A DNA stretch of 64,000 bases from BOG-908 sp965198915 (lineage in GTDB: Bacteria; Pseudomonadota; Alphaproteobacteria; Acetobacterales; Acetobacteraceae), in assembly GCA_965198915.1 (NCBI GenBank), contig CBDAQC010000006.1, positions 558,001 to 622,000 on the forward strand, in the 5' to 3' direction. The position numbers and the translations under genes are program-made. Below are positions 41,751 to 51,186 of this stretch, piece by piece. Each line of letters opens with the position of its first letter. Position 1 is the stretch's first letter. The notes beneath the pieces were generated by a model that did not search any database, was not told the DNA's origin, and saw only the letters and a program-made list of their open reading frames with translations.

Positions 41751-41878
41751 GAAGTAAGCAAGGCGTTCTTTTTCGAGAAAAAGAACCGAAAAGCTTTTGG
41801 TCCCTGTCGGCGGCGGTTGAAGCTTGCGCGACTGCGGATTTGGGCTTTTTGCTTCTTTTTCTCGAAAACGGCCCCGGC
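41751..41878. repeat. AT-rich paired hairpin repeat unit (short)
   Basis: Left arm 41751-41800 has stem GGCGTTCTTTTTCGAG/AAAAAGAACCG and ACTTTT-like end AAAGCTTTTGG. The right arm 41845-41878 is truncated (GGGCTTTTTGCTTCTTTTTC, then TCGAAAACGGCC). The centre is CCTGTCGGCGGCGG. It touches the S53 peptidase stop. Confidence 0.85.
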
Positions 41879-43849
41879 TTACTTGGGGACGCTGAAGATT
41901 TCCGGCGCCGAGGTAGTGAAGCCGCCGGGAGAGACCGCCGACACGCTGAACACGTATGTGTTGCCGGCCGCCAAGCCCGCCACGGTGGCGCTGCGGGTCT
42001 TCTGCAACGCCACGTCCACGGTGGCCCCGGTGTCGTAGTTGGCAACGAACACGAGATATCCGGTCGCAGGCTTGCTGGCGGTCCAGGTCAGCGTGGCCGT
42101 GGACGCGGCCAAGGCAACGGCCAGGCCCCTCGGCGCCGGCGGCGGATTGCTCTGCGTGCCGGTGGGCAGCAGGGCCAGGTTGATGGCGAGGTACTGGCCG
42201 TCGAAGGAGCCCAGCCCGGTCACGTTGTCGTAGTACTGGCCGGCGGAAAAGCCGGGCTTCAGGCCGCTATTGGGCAGGCCGTTGGTGCCGTCCACGATGT
42301 CATGGAACGCGCCGTAGAAGATAACCGGCGTGATCGGCTCGTTTGCGGCATATAGCGGCGGGTTGGCGAAGCCCATGCTGCCCAGGCCCACGCCTTCGGA
42401 CGCGGCGTTGACCAGGCTGTAGAAGCCGGCCCAGATCGGCGCGCTGACGCTGGTGCCGCCAATGGTGATCCAGCCGCCGTTGAGCTGCGAATACACCGCG
42501 ACACCGGTCAGCGGATTGGCCAGCGCGGCGATGTCGGGGACGTTGCGGTAGGTGGCCGAGCCGCCGTTGTAGCTGGCCAGCGAACTGCCCTGGTAAGTCT
42601 GGTAGTCGGGCAGCGGCCAGATGGCGCTGATGCCGCCGCCGGTGGCGCCGGCGCCCACGCCCAGGTCGTTCCACGTCTCCTCCGTCTGATAGGCGGCCTT
42701 CCTGGCCGTGAACAGCGTGGTGCCGCCCACGCCGGTGATGAAGGGCTGGGACGCGGGGTCGGAGACGTTGCGCGGGCGGGTGAAATCGCCGTAGGCGCCG
42801 TCGTCGCCGGCGCTGGCGAACACCGCCTGGCCCTGGGCGGCCATCTGCGTCAGCACGGTGTTCTCCGCGCGTATGGCCGCGCGGCCCTGCAGCGCCTCGT
42901 CCTGGCCGTAGGAGATGCTGATCGTGGACACCCGGGCGTCGCTGGCCATCGCAGACAGGCTGTCCAGCAGCGCCACGGGGAACGCGTCCGCGCCGTCCTC
43001 ATAGACGATCACGCCGGCCAGCGCGGGGTTGGTGGCGATCAGCATGTCGATGTCGAGCACGGCCTCGAGCTCCACGTTCGGATCGTCGATCCCGGTGCCG
43101 TAGCCGTCCACGCTGCGCGCGGTGACCGGCACGGTCGCCAGCTTGTTGTAGGCCAGGTATTTGGCGACGTCGGCCGGGTCGAAGCCGCCCTGCTCGAACA
43201 CGGCCACGGTCTGGGTGCGCGGGGCGAAGCTCTGCGCCGGGATGTCATAGGCGGTGCGCAGGTCGGACGCGGTGTAGCCGCCGTTGGGGCCGCTGCCGGC
43301 CGCCGCCGGGGCCACGCCCGCGGGGATGCGCTGCACGAACGGCTTGTAGCGCGCGGCGCTGGTCAGCCCGACCACGTCCACCGACCGCGCGGCGAGTGCG
43401 GCGGGCAGAGTGGGCGCGCGGTCGGCTTCGTAATAGACGCGGCCGGTGGCGTCGTCGCGGAAGTCCTCGAAGCCCACGGCGAACAGGCGCCCCAGCAGGG
43501 CGGCCGGCCCGGTGACCGGCAGGGCGGTGCCCGCGGCATAGTGCTCGCCCAGCGTCAGGCCCTGCGACCTGGCCCAGTCCGCCACCGCGGCGTAGTGGGC
43601 GGGGTCGGCGCCGAAGCGCGCGGCGAACTGCGCCTGGGTGAGAAAATGGCGATACAGCGGATCACCGGGGCGGGTGACGCGTGTGGCGAAGGCGGCGGCG
43701 CCGGCGGGATCGCGCGAGGGCAGCGTCAGTGCCAGCGTGATCGGGCGGGTGGCCTCGGTGACGCCCAGCTTCTGCGGCGGGACGGCGGCGGCGGGACGGC
43801 ACAGCAACAGGACGCCAAGGGTCACGCCGGCCAGGGCTGAATTGCGCAT
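41879..43849 (-). CDS. S53 family serine-carboxyl peptidase (pseudomonalisin/kumamolisin type)
   Basis: A secreted acid protease of 656 residues: signal peptide MRNSALAGVTLGVLLLCRPAAA, an N-terminal activation domain (about 30-200), then the catalytic domain with Glu/Asp in NVELEAVLDIDM, Asp in the SAGDDGAYGD region and the nucleophile in GGTSVSAPIWAGF. A calcium site is suggested by DIVDGTNG and YDNVTGLGSFDG. A C-terminal fibronectin type III-like module follows (about 575-656). S53 enzymes work at pH 3-5, which suggests an acidic habitat. Confidence 0.92.
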   Translation of the reverse strand: MRNSALAGVTLGVLLLCRPAAAVPPQKLGVTEATRPITLALTLPSRDPAGAAAFATRVTRPGDPLYRHFLTQAQFAARFGADPAHYAAVADWARSQGLTLGEHYAAGTALPVTGPAALLGRLFAVGFEDFRDDATGRVYYEADRAPTLPAALAARSVDVVGLTSAARYKPFVQRIPAGVAPAAAGSGPNGGYTASDLRTAYDIPAQSFAPRTQTVAVFEQGGFDPADVAKYLAYNKLATVPVTARSVDGYGTGIDDPNVELEAVLDIDMLIATNPALAGVIVYEDGADAFPVALLDSLSAMASDARVSTISISYGQDEALQGRAAIRAENTVLTQMAAQGQAVFASAGDDGAYGDFTRPRNVSDPASQPFITGVGGTTLFTARKAAYQTEETWNDLGVGAGATGGGISAIWPLPDYQTYQGSSLASYNGGSATYRNVPDIAALANPLTGVAVYSQLNGGWITIGGTSVSAPIWAGFYSLVNAASEGVGLGSMGFANPPLYAANEPITPVIFYGAFHDIVDGTNGLPNSGLKPGFSAGQYYDNVTGLGSFDGQYLAINLALLPTGTQSNPPPAPRGLAVALAASTATLTWTASKPATGYLVFVANYDTGATVDVALQKTRSATVAGLAAGNTYVFSVSAVSPGGFTTSAPEIFSVPK

Positions 43850-44149
43850 GGTTCATTATCTCCGATTCGCAAGGAGCAAACCGAAGCACCGGCCGGGCTA
43901 TGTGTCAAAATGTTTCAGATGCACCGCGCCATGCGCAGGGCGGCGGCCAACACGTTCCGCAACGGTGCGCCGGGGCGCGACCGCTTTTGGATGCCTGAGC
44001 CCGCCCGCGCGCCTTCGCGCTGCCCGTGGGAACGCAGCCGCACATCGCCCGTTGACGTGCCGCCGCGTTGCACACGAAGGGCGCGCGATGCGCGGTCCCG
44101 GCGGTGCCCCGGAACTCTGCCCAGCCAACATCTCACCGGGGATACCGAC
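43850..44149. other. Divergent intergenic region
   Basis: About 300 bases between the S53 peptidase and glgX, divergent. It has no repeat arm and no clear RNA. The frame of glgX is open across most of it, but the upstream translation shows no family similarity and is Arg/Pro-rich. Confidence 0.4.
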
Positions 44150-46309
44150 TTGCCGAACGTCAAGACAAACGTACGCCTACGCGAAGGCCGCCCAACGCCG
44201 CGTGGCGCCACCTGGACCGGCACGGGCGTCAACTTCGCCGTGTTCTCGGCCAACGCCACGCGCATGGAACTCTGCCTGTTCGACGATACCGGCGAGCGCG
44301 AGCTCGACCGGATCGACCTGCCGGAATACACCAACGAGGTGTTCCACGGCTTCCTGCCGGACGCCCGCCCCGGCCAGATTTACGGCTACCGCGCGCATGG
44401 CCCTTACGAGCCCACCGCCGGCCACCGCTTCAACCCGAACAAGCTGCTGCTGGACCCGTATGCGAAGTCCCTGGTGGGCCACGTGGAGTGGAACCCGGCG
44501 CTGTTCGGCTACAAGATGGAGACCGCCGACGACCTGACGTTCGATGACCGCGACAGCGCGCCGTTCATGATGAAATCACGGGTGATCGACGGCGCCTTCA
44601 CCTGGGGCGTCGATCGCCCGCCGCATACCGGACTTGACCGGACGCTGATCTACGAAGCCCATGTGCGCGGCCTGACGAAGCGCCACCCGGACGTGCCCGA
44701 GGCGCTGCGCGGCACGTTCCGCGGCCTGACCGATCCTGCCGTGCTGCGTCACCTGAAATCGATCGGCGTCACCGCGATCGAGCTGCTGCCGGTCCACACG
44801 TTTCTCGACGACGATTACCTGCTCGACAAGAAGCTGAAGAATTACTGGGGCTACAACACGATCGGCTTCTTCGCGCCGGCGCGCCGTTACGCCAGCGTGC
44901 CGGACTTCGCCTTCTCCGAGTTCAAGGAGATGGTCGCCCGCCTGCACGAAGCCAACCTCGAAGTGATACTCGACGTGGTGTACAACCATACCGCCGAGGG
45001 CAACGAGCGCGGCGCCACGCTGTGCTTCAAGGGGCTGGACAACGCCAGCTACTACCGCCTGATGCCGGAGGACAAGCGCTACTACATAAACGACACCGGC
45101 ACCGGAAACACCGTCAACCTCAGCCATCCGCGGGTGATCCAGATGGTCACCGACAGCCTGCGCTACTGGACGGAGGAGATGCATGTCGACGGCTTCCGTT
45201 TCGACCTCGGCACCATCCTGGCGCGCGAGCCGTACGGCTTCGACCAGCAGAGCGGCTTCCTGCGCGCGGTGGGCCAGGACCCCGTGCTCAGCCAGGTGAA
45301 GCTGATCGCCGAGCCGTGGGATTGCGGCCCAGGCGGCTACCAGGTGGGCGCCTTCCCGCCTGGCTGGGCCGAGTGGAACGACCGCTATCGCGACGTCGTC
45401 CGCTCATATTGGAAGGGCGACGACGCGATGCTGCCGGAAATGGCAACTCGCCTGACGGGATCAGCGGACAAATTCAACTGGGGTGGCCGCCGCCCGTCCT
45501 CCAGCGTGAACTTCCTGACCGCCCATGACGGCTTTACCCTGCACGACACGGTTGCCTACAACGAGAAGCACAACGAGGCCAACGGCGAGAACAACCGCGA
45601 CGGCACCGACAACAACCATAGCTGGAACCACGGCGCCGAAGGCCCCACCGACGACGCGGAGATCAACGCGCTGCGCTGGCGCCAGAAGCGCAACATGCTG
45701 GCGACGCTGCTGCTGAGCCAGGGCATGCCGATGATCGTCGCCGGCGACGAGTTCGGCCGCAGCCAGGGCGGCAACAACAACGCCTATTGCCAGGACAACG
45801 AGATTTCCTGGCTGGACTGGGACCACGACGAGGACGCCAAGGCGCTGATCGCCTTCGTGGGTGACGTGATGCGCATACGGCGCACGTTCCCGATCCTGCG
45901 GCGCGAGCGCTTCCTGACCGGCACCTATAACGAGGCGCTGGACATCAAGGAGCTGACCTGGCTGACGCCGGCCGGCACGGAGATGACGCAGGAGAATTGG
46001 GACGACGCGGCCGCGCGCTGTTTCGGCATTGTGCTGGACGGCCGCGCGCAGCCCACAGGCATACCGAAGCGCGGCATCGACAGGACCTTGCTGCTGATCC
46101 TGAACTCGTATCATGACGTGGTTGGCTTCACCCTGCCCAAGATACCGGGCGGCACCGGCTGGATGCTGCTGATCGACACCAACCGTCCGGACGGCCACGA
46201 GACGTCACGTTTCGATTTTGACGCGCATTACGAAGTGACGGGACGTTCGCTGCTGCTGCTTGAGCTGGAGCCGGATGCGGCCGCTGTCGCAGCGGCCGCG
46301 GCAAGCTGA
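44150..46309 (+). CDS. glgX: Glycogen debranching enzyme GlgX
   Basis: An isoamylase-type GH13 enzyme that cleaves alpha-1,6 branches. From TTG 44150 it has 719 residues. An N-terminal CBM48 (GVNFAVFSANATRMELCLFD) precedes the barrel: YEAHVRGLT, VVYNHTAEGNE, the nucleophile in DGFRFDLGT, the acid/base in LIAEPWDCG and TAHDGFTLHD. The TTG start is chosen because GGGG lies about 9 nt upstream and the family begins there; the in-frame extension to 43910 is not conserved-looking. Other glg genes are not in the window. Confidence 0.93.
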   Translation: MPNVKTNVRLREGRPTPRGATWTGTGVNFAVFSANATRMELCLFDDTGERELDRIDLPEYTNEVFHGFLPDARPGQIYGYRAHGPYEPTAGHRFNPNKLLLDPYAKSLVGHVEWNPALFGYKMETADDLTFDDRDSAPFMMKSRVIDGAFTWGVDRPPHTGLDRTLIYEAHVRGLTKRHPDVPEALRGTFRGLTDPAVLRHLKSIGVTAIELLPVHTFLDDDYLLDKKLKNYWGYNTIGFFAPARRYASVPDFAFSEFKEMVARLHEANLEVILDVVYNHTAEGNERGATLCFKGLDNASYYRLMPEDKRYYINDTGTGNTVNLSHPRVIQMVTDSLRYWTEEMHVDGFRFDLGTILAREPYGFDQQSGFLRAVGQDPVLSQVKLIAEPWDCGPGGYQVGAFPPGWAEWNDRYRDVVRSYWKGDDAMLPEMATRLTGSADKFNWGGRRPSSSVNFLTAHDGFTLHDTVAYNEKHNEANGENNRDGTDNNHSWNHGAEGPTDDAEINALRWRQKRNMLATLLLSQGMPMIVAGDEFGRSQGGNNNAYCQDNEISWLDWDHDEDAKALIAFVGDVMRIRRTFPILRRERFLTGTYNEALDIKELTWLTPAGTEMTQENWDDAAARCFGIVLDGRAQPTGIPKRGIDRTLLLILNSYHDVVGFTLPKIPGGTGWMLLIDTNRPDGHETSRFDFDAHYEVTGRSLLLLELEPDAAAVAAAAAS

Positions 46310-46372
46310 AAATTTCGATCCTCCAGGTGCGTGTCGTTGAGGCGGACCGCCTCAACGTTCGCGCGACAGCGG

Positions 46373-46422
46373 ACCAAAAGTTTTTTGCTTCTTTTTTCCA
46401 AAAAAGGCGGCCTTGCTTCCTT
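46373..46422. repeat. Single AT-rich repeat arm
   Basis: CCAAAAGTTTTTTGCTTC..., TTTTTTCCAAAAAAG, GCGGCCTTGCTTCC. It lies between convergent glgX and the hybrid kinase, 2 nt from the kinase stop. The half-centre GCGCGACAGCGGACC precedes it. Confidence 0.88.
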
Positions 46423-46423
46423 G

Positions 46424-49400
46424 CTACTCTCCAACCACCCCAGGCTCGATCTGTCGCAGTTTCTCCACCAGTTCATGCAAGCTGATGTCCCCCTTGCTCA
46501 GCACCTGGTTCGCCCCGCGCAGCCGCCGCCTGTCCTCGTTCGACAGGTCGCGCGCGGTCAGCACGATCACCGGCACCTCGCCGCAACCCGGGCGTTCGCG
46601 GAAAGCCGAGAGGAAATCGAAACCATCCATCACCGGCATGTTCAGATCCAGCAGCACCACATGCGGAATACACTGATCCACCCGGCGTAGCGCGTCCTGG
46701 CCGTTGACGGCCTCGACCACACGCCAGCCGCTCTTCTCCAGCACCTGCCGCATGCGGTCCCGCGTATCCGCGTCGTCTTCAACCACGAGCACCTGGGTCC
46801 CGGTATCGCGGAACCGCTCCATCACCGCACGCAGCCGTTCCCAATCCACGGGCTTGACGATGTAGTCCGCCGCCCCCAGCGAAGTGGCCAAGGCGCGCTC
46901 GGCCACGAACGTCACCATCACCACCGGAATGTTGGCCAACTCCGGATCGGCTTTCAGCGCACTCAGCACGGACCAGCCATCCATGCCTGGCATCGTCACG
47001 TCCAGCAGGATGGCGCGCGGCCGCAGGCGGCGCGCCTGGGCAAGGCCGGTCGAGCCGTCGGACGCGGTGCGCGCGACGAAGCCTTCGCGCAAGAGAAACC
47101 GGCTCATCAAATGGAGCTGCGTCTCGTCGTCATCTACCACCAGGACGACCTCGCCGGTGCCGACAGGCTCGTCCTGCTCGGGCGATGGCGCCTCCTGCGC
47201 CGCTTCCTCCGGTTCCGGCAACAGGACGGGAAGGGTAACGGTGAAGGTGCTGCCGCTGCCCTGGGCGCTCTGGACCTGCACGTCGCCGCCGAGCATCGCC
47301 GCGAAGGCGCGTGTCAGCGCCAGGCCCAGGCCGGTGCCGCCGAACTGGCGCGTGGTGGAGGCATCTGCCTGCTGGAAGCGCTGGAACAGCCGGGCCATCT
47401 GCTCTTCCGTCATGCCTATGCCGGTGTCGGAGACGGAGAGGCGCAGGTGATCGACTTCGCCAGGCCTGGCGATGCGCGAAACCGCCAGCGTGATCCGGCC
47501 GTGTTCGGTGAACTTGGCGGCATTGCTGAGCAGGTTGAGCAGTATCTGGCGCACCCGGGTCACGTCGGAATGCATGGTGCCCAGTCCGGCATCGACCTGC
47601 AGCACCAGCGCGTTGGAGCGCTTCTCCATCAGCCCGCTCACCGTGGTCGCCACGTCGCGAACCATGCTGGCCACGTCGAAGGTTTCGGCATACGCGTCCA
47701 TCTTGCCGCTCTCGATCTTGGATAGATCGAGCACGTCGTTTATCAGGCCGAGCAGGTGGCGCGCGTTGCCCTCGATCTTCTGCACGTCGCGGCCCAGATC
47801 GGCGGGCGGCGTGCCGTCCTCGATCTCCTCGGCCAGCATCTCGGCATAGCCGATGATGGCTGAAAGCGGCGTGCGCAGTTCGTGGCTCATGTTGGCGATA
47901 AAGGTGCTTTTTGCCCGGTTGGCGGCCTCGGCCTCGTCGCGCGCCGCCAGCAGGGTCTCCTCGGCCTCGCGCATGTCGGTGACGTCTGTATTGGTGCCGA
48001 ACCAGCCGAGTATGCGCCCGTCCGGACAGGTCTCGTCCGGCTCCTCGCGTATCGGAAGCGCGCGAGAGAGGAACCAGCGGTACTGGCCGTCGCGGCCGCG
48101 TAGCGGGAAGGTGTCCTCCCAGTTCGTCCTGGCCGCGAAGCTCTCGCGCAGGCGCTTCTCCACGCGTTCCAGATGGTCCGGGTGGTGCACGCTGCGCCAG
48201 CCCCAGCCGGACATCTCGGCGAAGGTGCTGCCGGTGAAGTCGTACCAGCGCCGGTTATACCAGGTGATGGCGCCGGTGGCGTCGGTCACCCAGATCATCT
48301 GCGGGATCGCGTCGGCGATGGTGCGGAAACGCGCCTCGCTCTCGCGCAGGCGCTGCTGTTCCAGCCGCCGCTTGGAGATGTCGCGCAAATGGATGGTGAA
48401 GAGCGGGCGCGGCTCGCGCGCCACCCGTGTCAGGAACAGTTCCATCGGGAACTGCCGGCCGGTGGCATCCACCGCATCGACCTCGACGCGGCCGCCCAGC
48501 AGCGAGTCCTCGCCGCCGGCCGCGGCACGGGCGAAGGAGCGGCGGTGGCCCTCGAGCGTGTCCGCCGGGAAGATCAGCGGCCCGAGCTCCCGGCCGATGA
48601 CGGAGGCGGCGCTGCGGCCGAAGATGCGCTCGGCCGCGGCGTTGAATTCCAGGACCAGGCCGTGCGCGTCCAGCGTGATCACGCCGTCCGGCGAGGCGGC
48701 GAGGATGGCGCCTTTCAGCCGCTCGCTTTCGCCCAGTGCGGCGGCCACACGCTTGCGTTCCATGGTCAGGCCGATCTGGTGGCCGAGCATGGAGACGGAT
48801 TCGAGCAGGCTCTCGTCCAGCCCGATCTGCCGGCGGCTGTAGAATTCCAGCGCGCCCACGACGGTGCCGCCGTCCATCAGCGGAAAGGCCAGCGCGCTGG
48901 TCAGGCCCAGCCGGGCGGCATCCACGCTGCGCAGGCTGTCCGTGGCGGTGGACAGATCCGCCACGTGCAGCGCGGCCTCGGTCGCCCACACCTTGCCAGG
49001 CAGGCCGGCGCCCAGCTCCAGCCGGGAGCCCTTCCGGTCACGGGCGAATTCGGCGGCGCGGCCGGCGGTGCGGGCGCGCCACTCCGCCGTGCATCTCAGC
49101 ACGTCGTGGCCGGCGGTGGCTTCCTCGCGCCGCCAGAACGCGCCGACGTCCCAAGCCAGGCCGGTGCCGATCGCCTCCAGCAGCCGGGCGGCCAGCGTGT
49201 CGTCCATGTTGGTGCCGGACAGCACCTGGCTCACGGCGTACTGCACCGCCAGGCGGCGCTGCGCGTCCTGCCGCACGCTGACGTCGGTGAAGGTGATGAT
49301 GCTGCCCACGATGGCGCCACTCTCCATCACCGGAGAGGAGGAGTATTCGGCGAAGAACGGCGTGCCGTCACGCCGCCACAGCATTTCGTTGTCCAGCCTG

Positions 49401-49684
49401 ACCGGCAGGCCGCTGGTTGTGGTGTGCAGCAGCGGGCATTCGTCTTGCGGGAAGGCCGAGCCGTCCGGCCGGGTGTGGTGGATGGCGGCGTGCATGTTGC
49501 GGCCGAGCAGGTCCGCCGGCTGTTCGTAGCCCAGCATGTCCAGCGCGGATTTGTTTATGAACAGGCAGTTTCCGGCGCAATCCACCACGTACACGCCTTC
49601 GCGCAGCGCATCGATGCACTGCCACTGGGTCATGCGGGCTGTAGCCCCGGTGATTGAGCTGGCTAGGGTGGCGTGATCGGCCAT
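46424..49684 (-). CDS. Cytoplasmic hybrid sensor histidine kinase with two receivers
   Basis: A 1086-residue kinase without membrane segments. Approximate order: PAS (15-140), GAF (150-310), PAS (315-440), PAS (445-570), HisKA with phospho-His in SHELRTPLSAIIGY (about 600), HATPase_c with NLLSNAAKFT, SDTGIGM and GGTGLGLAL, then two receivers: LVVDDDETQLHL with ILLDVTMPGMDGW, and VLVVEDDADTRDR with VVLLDLNMPVMDGF. The tandem receivers suggest a phosphorelay; no HPt partner is nearby. The input ligand is unknown. ATG 49684 opens the protein. Confidence 0.92.
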   Translation of the reverse strand: MADHATLASSITGATARMTQWQCIDALREGVYVVDCAGNCLFINKSALDMLGYEQPADLLGRNMHAAIHHTRPDGSAFPQDECPLLHTTTSGLPVRLDNEMLWRRDGTPFFAEYSSSPVMESGAIVGSIITFTDVSVRQDAQRRLAVQYAVSQVLSGTNMDDTLAARLLEAIGTGLAWDVGAFWRREEATAGHDVLRCTAEWRARTAGRAAEFARDRKGSRLELGAGLPGKVWATEAALHVADLSTATDSLRSVDAARLGLTSALAFPLMDGGTVVGALEFYSRRQIGLDESLLESVSMLGHQIGLTMERKRVAAALGESERLKGAILAASPDGVITLDAHGLVLEFNAAAERIFGRSAASVIGRELGPLIFPADTLEGHRRSFARAAAGGEDSLLGGRVEVDAVDATGRQFPMELFLTRVAREPRPLFTIHLRDISKRRLEQQRLRESEARFRTIADAIPQMIWVTDATGAITWYNRRWYDFTGSTFAEMSGWGWRSVHHPDHLERVEKRLRESFAARTNWEDTFPLRGRDGQYRWFLSRALPIREEPDETCPDGRILGWFGTNTDVTDMREAEETLLAARDEAEAANRAKSTFIANMSHELRTPLSAIIGYAEMLAEEIEDGTPPADLGRDVQKIEGNARHLLGLINDVLDLSKIESGKMDAYAETFDVASMVRDVATTVSGLMEKRSNALVLQVDAGLGTMHSDVTRVRQILLNLLSNAAKFTEHGRITLAVSRIARPGEVDHLRLSVSDTGIGMTEEQMARLFQRFQQADASTTRQFGGTGLGLALTRAFAAMLGGDVQVQSAQGSGSTFTVTLPVLLPEPEEAAQEAPSPEQDEPVGTGEVVLVVDDDETQLHLMSRFLLREGFVARTASDGSTGLAQARRLRPRAILLDVTMPGMDGWSVLSALKADPELANIPVVMVTFVAERALATSLGAADYIVKPVDWERLRAVMERFRDTGTQVLVVEDDADTRDRMRQVLEKSGWRVVEAVNGQDALRRVDQCIPHVVLLDLNMPVMDGFDFLSAFRERPGCGEVPVIVLTARDLSNEDRRRLRGANQVLSKGDISLHELVEKLRQIEPGVVGE

Positions 49685-49946
49685 GTCGGCTCCGAGCAGG
49701 CCGGGTTGGCCGTGATACGCAGTTCAGTGCGGTGTTGGAACGCGCGCACCCGTTTGCGGTTTGGCGGCAAGCGCAACGCCGGCACGTGTCCCGGCGCGGC
49801 CGGCGCCGAGCCGGGCCGTTCGGCCCGGGCACGGCCGTGCGGCGCCGCTTCGGCAGCTCACACGGTTTTGTATCGTTCGAGACAACATTAGCCGTGGGCC
49901 CGCGGACATTACGGTCTAGCCTCGTTGCGTAATCGGAGGTGCCGGG

Positions 49947-50144
49947 ATGCAGCAGCTTCTGGGTGGCCAGCGTGCCGCGCTCGCCTGTGTGGCGGTTTCA
50001 CTGCCTGGCCTGGCCGGGTCGGACGATCGGTCCGCACCGCTGCAATGTGGTTACGGCAACTGCTCGAAATGCCCGTGCCAGGCCTTCACCAGCCAGTCCA
50101 GCATCTGCGGCACCTGTAACCACCCGTTCCAGGATCACTACTAG
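49947..50144 (+). CDS. Small cysteine-rich, probably zinc-binding protein
   Basis: A 65-residue protein with a strong GGAGGT 6 nt before its ATG. The C-terminal half has the pattern CGYGNCSKCPCQAF, then CGTCNHPFQDH: six cysteines plus two histidines in a compact array typical of structural zinc sites (C-x4-C-x2-C-x-C-x11-C-x2-C-x-H-x4-H). The N-terminal third is mildly hydrophobic. I know of short bacterial and eukaryotic proteins with a similar CGxCGHxxxDH ending, but no function is established. Reading frame, ribosome-binding site and motif together support a real gene. Confidence 0.7.
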   Translation: MQQLLGGQRAALACVAVSLPGLAGSDDRSAPLQCGYGNCSKCPCQAFTSQSSICGTCNHPFQDHY

Positions 50145-50168
50145 CCCAAACTCCAGGGTGCCGGCGAT

Positions 50169-50366
50169 TTACTTGGCCGCGTCGTCTTCCTTGCTGTGGA
50201 ACAGTTTGCCGTAAGTGTCGAACGTCATCCGTGCAGACGAGTGGCCAACCAGGGCTTGCACCCGCTCGGGCGAGAAGCCGCGTTCGATCGCCGAGGACGC
50301 CAGGAAATGCCGCAGGGCATGCATCCTATAGCTGGTCATCACGGACGGCTGTCCGTCCTCGCCCGT
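50169..50366 (-). pseudogene. C-terminal remnant of a phage-type tyrosine recombinase/integrase
   Basis: An open stretch of 66 codons (between an in-frame TAG at 50369-50367 and TAA at 50171-50169) encodes the end of a phage integrase: HALRHFLAS (Arg of HxxR), VQALVGHSSARMTFDTYGKLF (His and the catalytic Tyr). Everything upstream, including the N-terminal and core-binding domains, is missing, and there is no start codon with a ribosome-binding site. It lies about 670 bp from tRNA-Met, the kind of site such integrases use, so this is a relic of an excised or decayed element. Confidence 0.85.
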
Positions 50367-50549
50367 CTAGGCGGCTCTAAGCCAGCAGGAGGCTGACCGA
50401 CGACACCCATCGTTGTTCAAGACTTCAGCTCACCAGCAAGCGGTCACCGCCCGACAAAAACTGACGCCGCAGGCCGCGGGTATCTGGGCAAAGCGAGATA
50501 CACGTCCATGTGAGGTGGCGCCCGGTTTGGTCGGGCTCGAGGTGTCGCT

Positions 50550-50774
50550 TTGCTGGTTCTGCTTACCGCGTTTCTGCTGTTGGTCGGTGCGCCCGCGGCA
50601 CTGCTTGTGTTGGGGCGGGCGACTGCGCGATGGACCGATTTTGAGAGCCGCCGTGGAATGATTGCGCCTGCTTCCGTGCCGGAGAACGGAGAGGCCTGGT
50701 ATTTTCGCAAGATGCGGCCGGCGTTCAAATGGGTCGAAGAAAGCGACGAGCGCGCGGAATCCGCGGCCGACTAG
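50550..50774 (+). CDS. Candidate small membrane protein
   Basis: A 74-residue ORF starting TTG 50550, with GAGG 7 nt upstream. The N terminus is one transmembrane helix (MLVLLTAFLLLVGAPAALLV), followed by a short soluble part with RGMIAPASVPENGEAWYF and an acidic tail. No family recognised. The Shine-Dalgarno spacing and the helix argue for a real gene, but it is in decayed DNA near the integrase remnant. Confidence 0.5.
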   Translation: MLVLLTAFLLLVGAPAALLVLGRATARWTDFESRRGMIAPASVPENGEAWYFRKMRPAFKWVEESDERAESAAD

Positions 50775-51039
50775 CCAGGGGTGGTGCGGAGTTGGGCGCA
50801 ACAAGGCAGCGGGAATGCGGCGCCTTCCGCATTACGACAAAGCCGGCCCGAGCACGATCAGAAAATGTTTCAGGCTCGATGCAAAGCAGAATTCCAAGTC
50901 TTCCGCATTGCCTGTTGCCGCACCCGTCTCGCACGGACTTGCCGGCATAGCTTGTAAGTGACTGCGATTACTTGCGAGAGGCTACGAAACCTTGCAACAC
51001 GGCAGCCTAGCATTGAAGACCGCCGAAGCGGCGTTCGGA

Positions 51040-51114
51040 TGGTAGCGACGGGGTGACTTGAACACCCGACCAAGGGATTATGATTCCCCTGCTCTACCGC
51101 TGAGCTACGTCGCC
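51040..51114 (-). tRNA. tRNA-Met (CAT anticodon)
   Basis: The minus strand folds into a full cloverleaf: acceptor GGCGACG with CGTCGCT, D-arm GCTCAGCGGTAGAGC, anticodon arm AGGGGAATCATAATCCCTT with CAT in the loop, variable TGGTC, T-arm GGGTG-TTCAAGT-CACCC, discriminator A and encoded CCA (51040-51042). It looks like the elongator tRNA-Met rather than the initiator. CAT could also be a tRNA-Ile2 precursor needing lysidine, but the overall sequence fits Met. Confidence 0.93.
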
Positions 51115-51186
51115 ATCCGCTCCGGAGCACGCGGACGTAGAGCGCCCGCCCGCGGAAGGCAAGCCCCTGTCCGCCGGCCCGCGCCG

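Noticed and set aside
41741..41756. parS-like sequence TGTTTCACAAGAAGTA
   Set aside because: Only about 12 of 16 positions match the TGTTTCACGTGAAACA consensus and the centre and right half fail; it merges into a repeat arm.
48173..49657. Plus-strand open frame of 494 codons across the hybrid kinase
   Set aside because: Antisense shadow: low-complexity Gly/Arg/His sequence without ribosome-binding site.
50430..50804. Minus-strand 124-codon frame
   Set aside because: No family similarity or ribosome-binding site, and it overlaps the better-supported plus-strand small membrane frame.
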